A stretch of 20,552 bases of DNA. Source: Plakobranchus ocellatus. Taxonomy: Eukaryota > Mollusca > Gastropoda > Plakobranchidae. Location: assembly GCA_019648995.1 (NCBI GenBank), contig BLXT01001321.1, positions 1,655,042 to 1,675,593 on the forward strand, written 5' to 3'. Below, piece by piece: positions 18,851 to 20,552 of the stretch; position 1 is the stretch's first letter; the number at the start of each line of letters is the position of its first letter. The notes beneath the pieces were generated by a model, which made no database searches, was not told the origin of the DNA, and saw only the letters and a program-made list of their open reading frames with translations. The position numbers were made by a program, and so were the translations under genes.

Positions 18851-19310
18851 AACCGGCATGTCATGCCTCCATTTCTTCAGAAAGTTGGTGTGGCACTGGC
18901 AGTAAAAATTTACCCATCTTTGTTGTTCTAAGACACCTTTGAAACCTTTTTTGGGAGAGTGATCGTTGAGTCGACATGGCGATTGATTCAATGTCGCAGT
19001 GAAATCTGCTGATGACCTAGGCACAGCCATTGGTGGTGGTAAAACTGGTATAGGTGATTGATTGGTTGGTTGGTTGTATAAAGCCAGTCCACAACAGGGT
19101 GATCTCAGGCTTTCAGGCCCTCCATCAGGCCAGGGCGCCGGTGACGGGACTCGAACCCGCAATAGAAGGGTCCCTGCAGATCCCAGGGCGGATTCGCTAT
19201 CCACTGTGCCACCGACGCCCCCTGGTATAGGTGAAATTGCCACCACAGTTCGTGGCGGTGAAGATGAGCTAGGCACATCAGTTTATGTGTATGCTTAAGC
19301 GTAGGCTCAC
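18851..19310 (-). pseudogene. Pro/Ser-repeat coding relic, interrupted by a SINE
   Basis: With the SINE removed, the minus strand stays open from about 19290 to a TAA at 18851. It reads VPSSSSPPRTVVAISP, then VLPPPMAVPRSSADF, then a non-repetitive Lys/Trp/Cys-containing end finishing FLKKWRHDMPV. The motif VPSSxSPPxTV returns on the same strand at about 19710-19680. Farther up, the frame is broken many times. This fits the last exon of a decayed repetitive protein, or a minisatellite that happens to be open. No start or acceptor can be assigned. Confidence 0.3.
19058..19221 (-). mobile_element. tRNA-derived SINE (164 bp) with 13-bp target duplication
   Basis: It is flanked by CTGGTATAGGTGA at 19045-19057 and 19222-19234. 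The minus-strand 5' end at 19220-19132 folds like a tRNA: acceptor stem GGGCGTC/GGCGCCC, A-box-like TGGCACAGTGG, a CCCTG/CAGGG anticodon-type stem, and a T arm GCGGG-TTCGAGT-CCCGT containing the B box GGTTCGAGTCC. A short unrelated body follows, ending in a CAAC/CAAT-type tail (accaaccaaccaatcaatc). It is G/C-rich against its surroundings. It lacks U33 and has an odd variable region, so it is not a working tRNA gene. Confidence 0.92.
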
Positions 19311-19629
19311 ACTGGAGGCGACGCGACTTGTCATGGGTAACTTGAAGGACTTGATGTCGCAGAGCACTACCCACAGACAAGTTAGCCGGATAATTTCCGT
19401 AACAAGACTGGCCTCGTGTTTTGCGAGGCAACGGTAAGTAGAGTCATGAGAGGTCACGTAATGGCACCGCACTTTTCCTTATCCAGCAGAGCCACTGACG
19501 TAAGACCAAAGGATAACTCCGACGCCCCGACAAGTAGCCGACTTGGTGTGCGCTCGTCCAAAGAAAGAGAGTATTTCAAAACATGTATTGTTGGACACGT
19601 GAACTGCTGCCTCCAGTGTGGGTCTACGC
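19299..19629. mobile_element. 331-bp TTAA-flanked MITE
   Basis: TTAA flanks it at 19295-19298 and 19630-19633. The terminal inverted repeats begin GCGTAGRCYCACACTGGAGGC (19299-19319 and 19609-19629) with about two mismatches. It encodes no transposase and is richer in G/C than its flanks. The TTAA target fits non-autonomous piggyBac-like or Sola3-like elements, but the ends lack the usual piggyBac CCC start, so the superfamily is open. Confidence 0.88.
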
Positions 19630-20070
19630 TTAATCTGTGGTGTGAGGAGGCAAGTGTGAGACAGGCAATACAGTACTGTTAATGGTGGTGAAAAAGAGCT
19701 AGGCACGGTGGCTGATGGCGATGTCGACCTTGGTAAGCACGGCTATTTAAAATGGTGAAGGTGAACTAAGTGCCACAATTGATTGTTGTAAGTGAGTTTG
19801 GCACGCAGCTGATAGCGAGGTTGACCTAAGCACGATGAATGAAAATTTGAAAGTGGACTATCAAGGCCCCTCCAACAATTGATGGCCGTAAAAGCGACCT
19901 TGCCACGACAGTTGATGGTGTGGTGATATTTAGCTAGGCACCACGGTTGCTGGCAATGACACTAACACAGTGACAGTGAGCTAGGTACAGCAGCTGATGG
20001 TGACGGCAATCTAGTCACGGTAGTTCGTGAAAGGTGAGCTTGGCACTAAAGTTGGTGACTTGAAGTAAGC

Positions 20071-20313
20071 TCTCATTCATAGGTCGTTTTTGTTTTTTTT
20101 ATTTTTCAAGTTGCCTCAATAATATAGTTTGATTGCCCCATGCGAATGAAGTAAAGCTAAGATAATCACTTGAAGAAGGAACGAGATTAAAGATCGCAAA
20201 CCACGTAATGCTTCCTCAAGTTTTGGGGTTTCTTTGGGTTGTTTTTCTTTTTTTTAAGTTGAATGACAATTTTTGGTCATGCCAATATTGCACAATCAAA
20301 ATAAAGGTGGAAA
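20071..20313. other. Non-coding stretch right of the repeat tract
   Basis: A/T-rich with T runs; no feature seen. Confidence 0.5.
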
Positions 20314-20336
20314 CACACTGGAAGCGACGCTGACTT
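20314..20336 (+). mobile_element. Single terminus resembling the 331-bp MITE (partial)
   Basis: CACACTGGAAGCGACGC at 20314-20330 matches the end of the TTAA element at 19308-19324 (CACACTGGAGGCGACGC) with one change, and GACTT follows in both. No inverted partner or TTAA was found before the window ends. It may be the left end of a related element that extends beyond 20552. Confidence 0.5.
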
Positions 20337-20552
20337 ACGGTAGCTGACGTGGTAGACTGTGAGTTGCACTAATAGGCCTAGAACCTTGCCATAAATCTAC
20401 GCGCAGCGCTTGTATTGAAAAAAAGAGAATTAAAAAGGAATCGTTTTTGTATTGACTGAAAATAATAACATTGTACTTGCAATTACAAATCAAATAGTAT
20501 AGTCATGACTTATTTATTCACACAAAAAATTTTGAATATCACAAAGGAGCGA

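Larger units (their letters stand above)
19009..20070. repeat. Decayed ~30-bp tandem repeat, split by a SINE and a MITE
   Basis: The plus-strand core word GAGCTAGGCAC is followed by roughly GGTGGCTGATGGTGATG, recurring about every 28-36 bases at 19009-19290 and 19680-20070. Clear copies lie near 19268, 19694, 19932, 19979 and 20036, with many degraded ones between. A 30-base unit equals ten codons; on the minus strand it reads like VPSSPSPSAT. Stops and shifts break most units. Confidence 0.7.

Noticed and set aside
19132..19220. tRNA gene
   Set aside because: The fold is tRNA-like, but it lacks U33, has a long odd variable region, continues into a body and tail, and is bounded by a target duplication, so it is a SINE.
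19062..19472. Overlapping 64-142 codon frames on both strands at 19.0-19.5 kb
   Set aside because: They are readings of the SINE and the TTAA element; both are G/C-rich, which lengthens chance frames.

Overview
The window looks like nuclear DNA from an animal, most likely a lophotrochozoan such as a gastropod mollusc. It is A/T-rich and has spliced genes with GT/AG introns, vertebrate-like start and polyadenylation signals, (TA)n and (TC)n microsatellites, tRNA-derived SINEs and MITE-like elements. The phylum is an inference from texture only. There are no prokaryotic features, CRISPR arrays or operons. Almost all of the long open frames are chance, or are exons read on into introns.

The only gene I can rebuild with good support lies on the minus strand from about 17.47 kb down to about 4.15 kb. 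It has thirteen coding exons with proper acceptors and donors. Reading frame is kept across all twelve introns (phases 0,0,0,0,1,0,0,0,2,0,2,0). The predicted protein has 501 residues, starting at the ATG at 17307 and stopping at 4406-4404. It is very hydrophilic: a Lys/Glu-rich coiled-coil N-terminal half, a Tyr-rich patch (RLRDYYYNEY), Ser/Arg linkers, a second charged helix, then a Ser/Gly/Gln-rich tail. It has no signal peptide or membrane segment. I do not recognise the family with confidence. The upstream region has a CGCCATCTT (YY1-type) motif, a weak RFX-box-like palindrome, an in-frame 28-codon upstream ORF and a (GA)n tract.

Layout. Bases 1-4150 hold no gene I can support: A/T-rich DNA with a perfectly spaced 118-bp tandem duplication (741-976), a short cysteine-codon tandem repeat (2591-2687) and weak plus-strand splice-flanked candidates. 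Bases 4150-17470 hold the coiled-coil gene; its intron 7 carries a decayed ~52-bp minisatellite that runs into the splice acceptor of exon 8. Bases 17470-18080 hold the promoter, a short signal-peptide-like ORF on the plus strand, and a fragment whose inverted copy lies in intron 6 of the gene. Bases 18080-20070 are a nest of mobile elements: a foldback element split by a tRNA-derived SINE with an 11-bp target duplication, then a decayed ~30-bp (10-codon) repeat tract interrupted by a second SINE (13-bp target duplication) and by a 331-bp TTAA-flanked MITE. The right end has a second sequence resembling the MITE terminus at 20314.

The gene and the mobile elements show no functional link. The most notable items are the unassigned coiled-coil gene, the dated order of nested insertions at 18-20 kb, and the minisatellite that supplies a splice acceptor tract.
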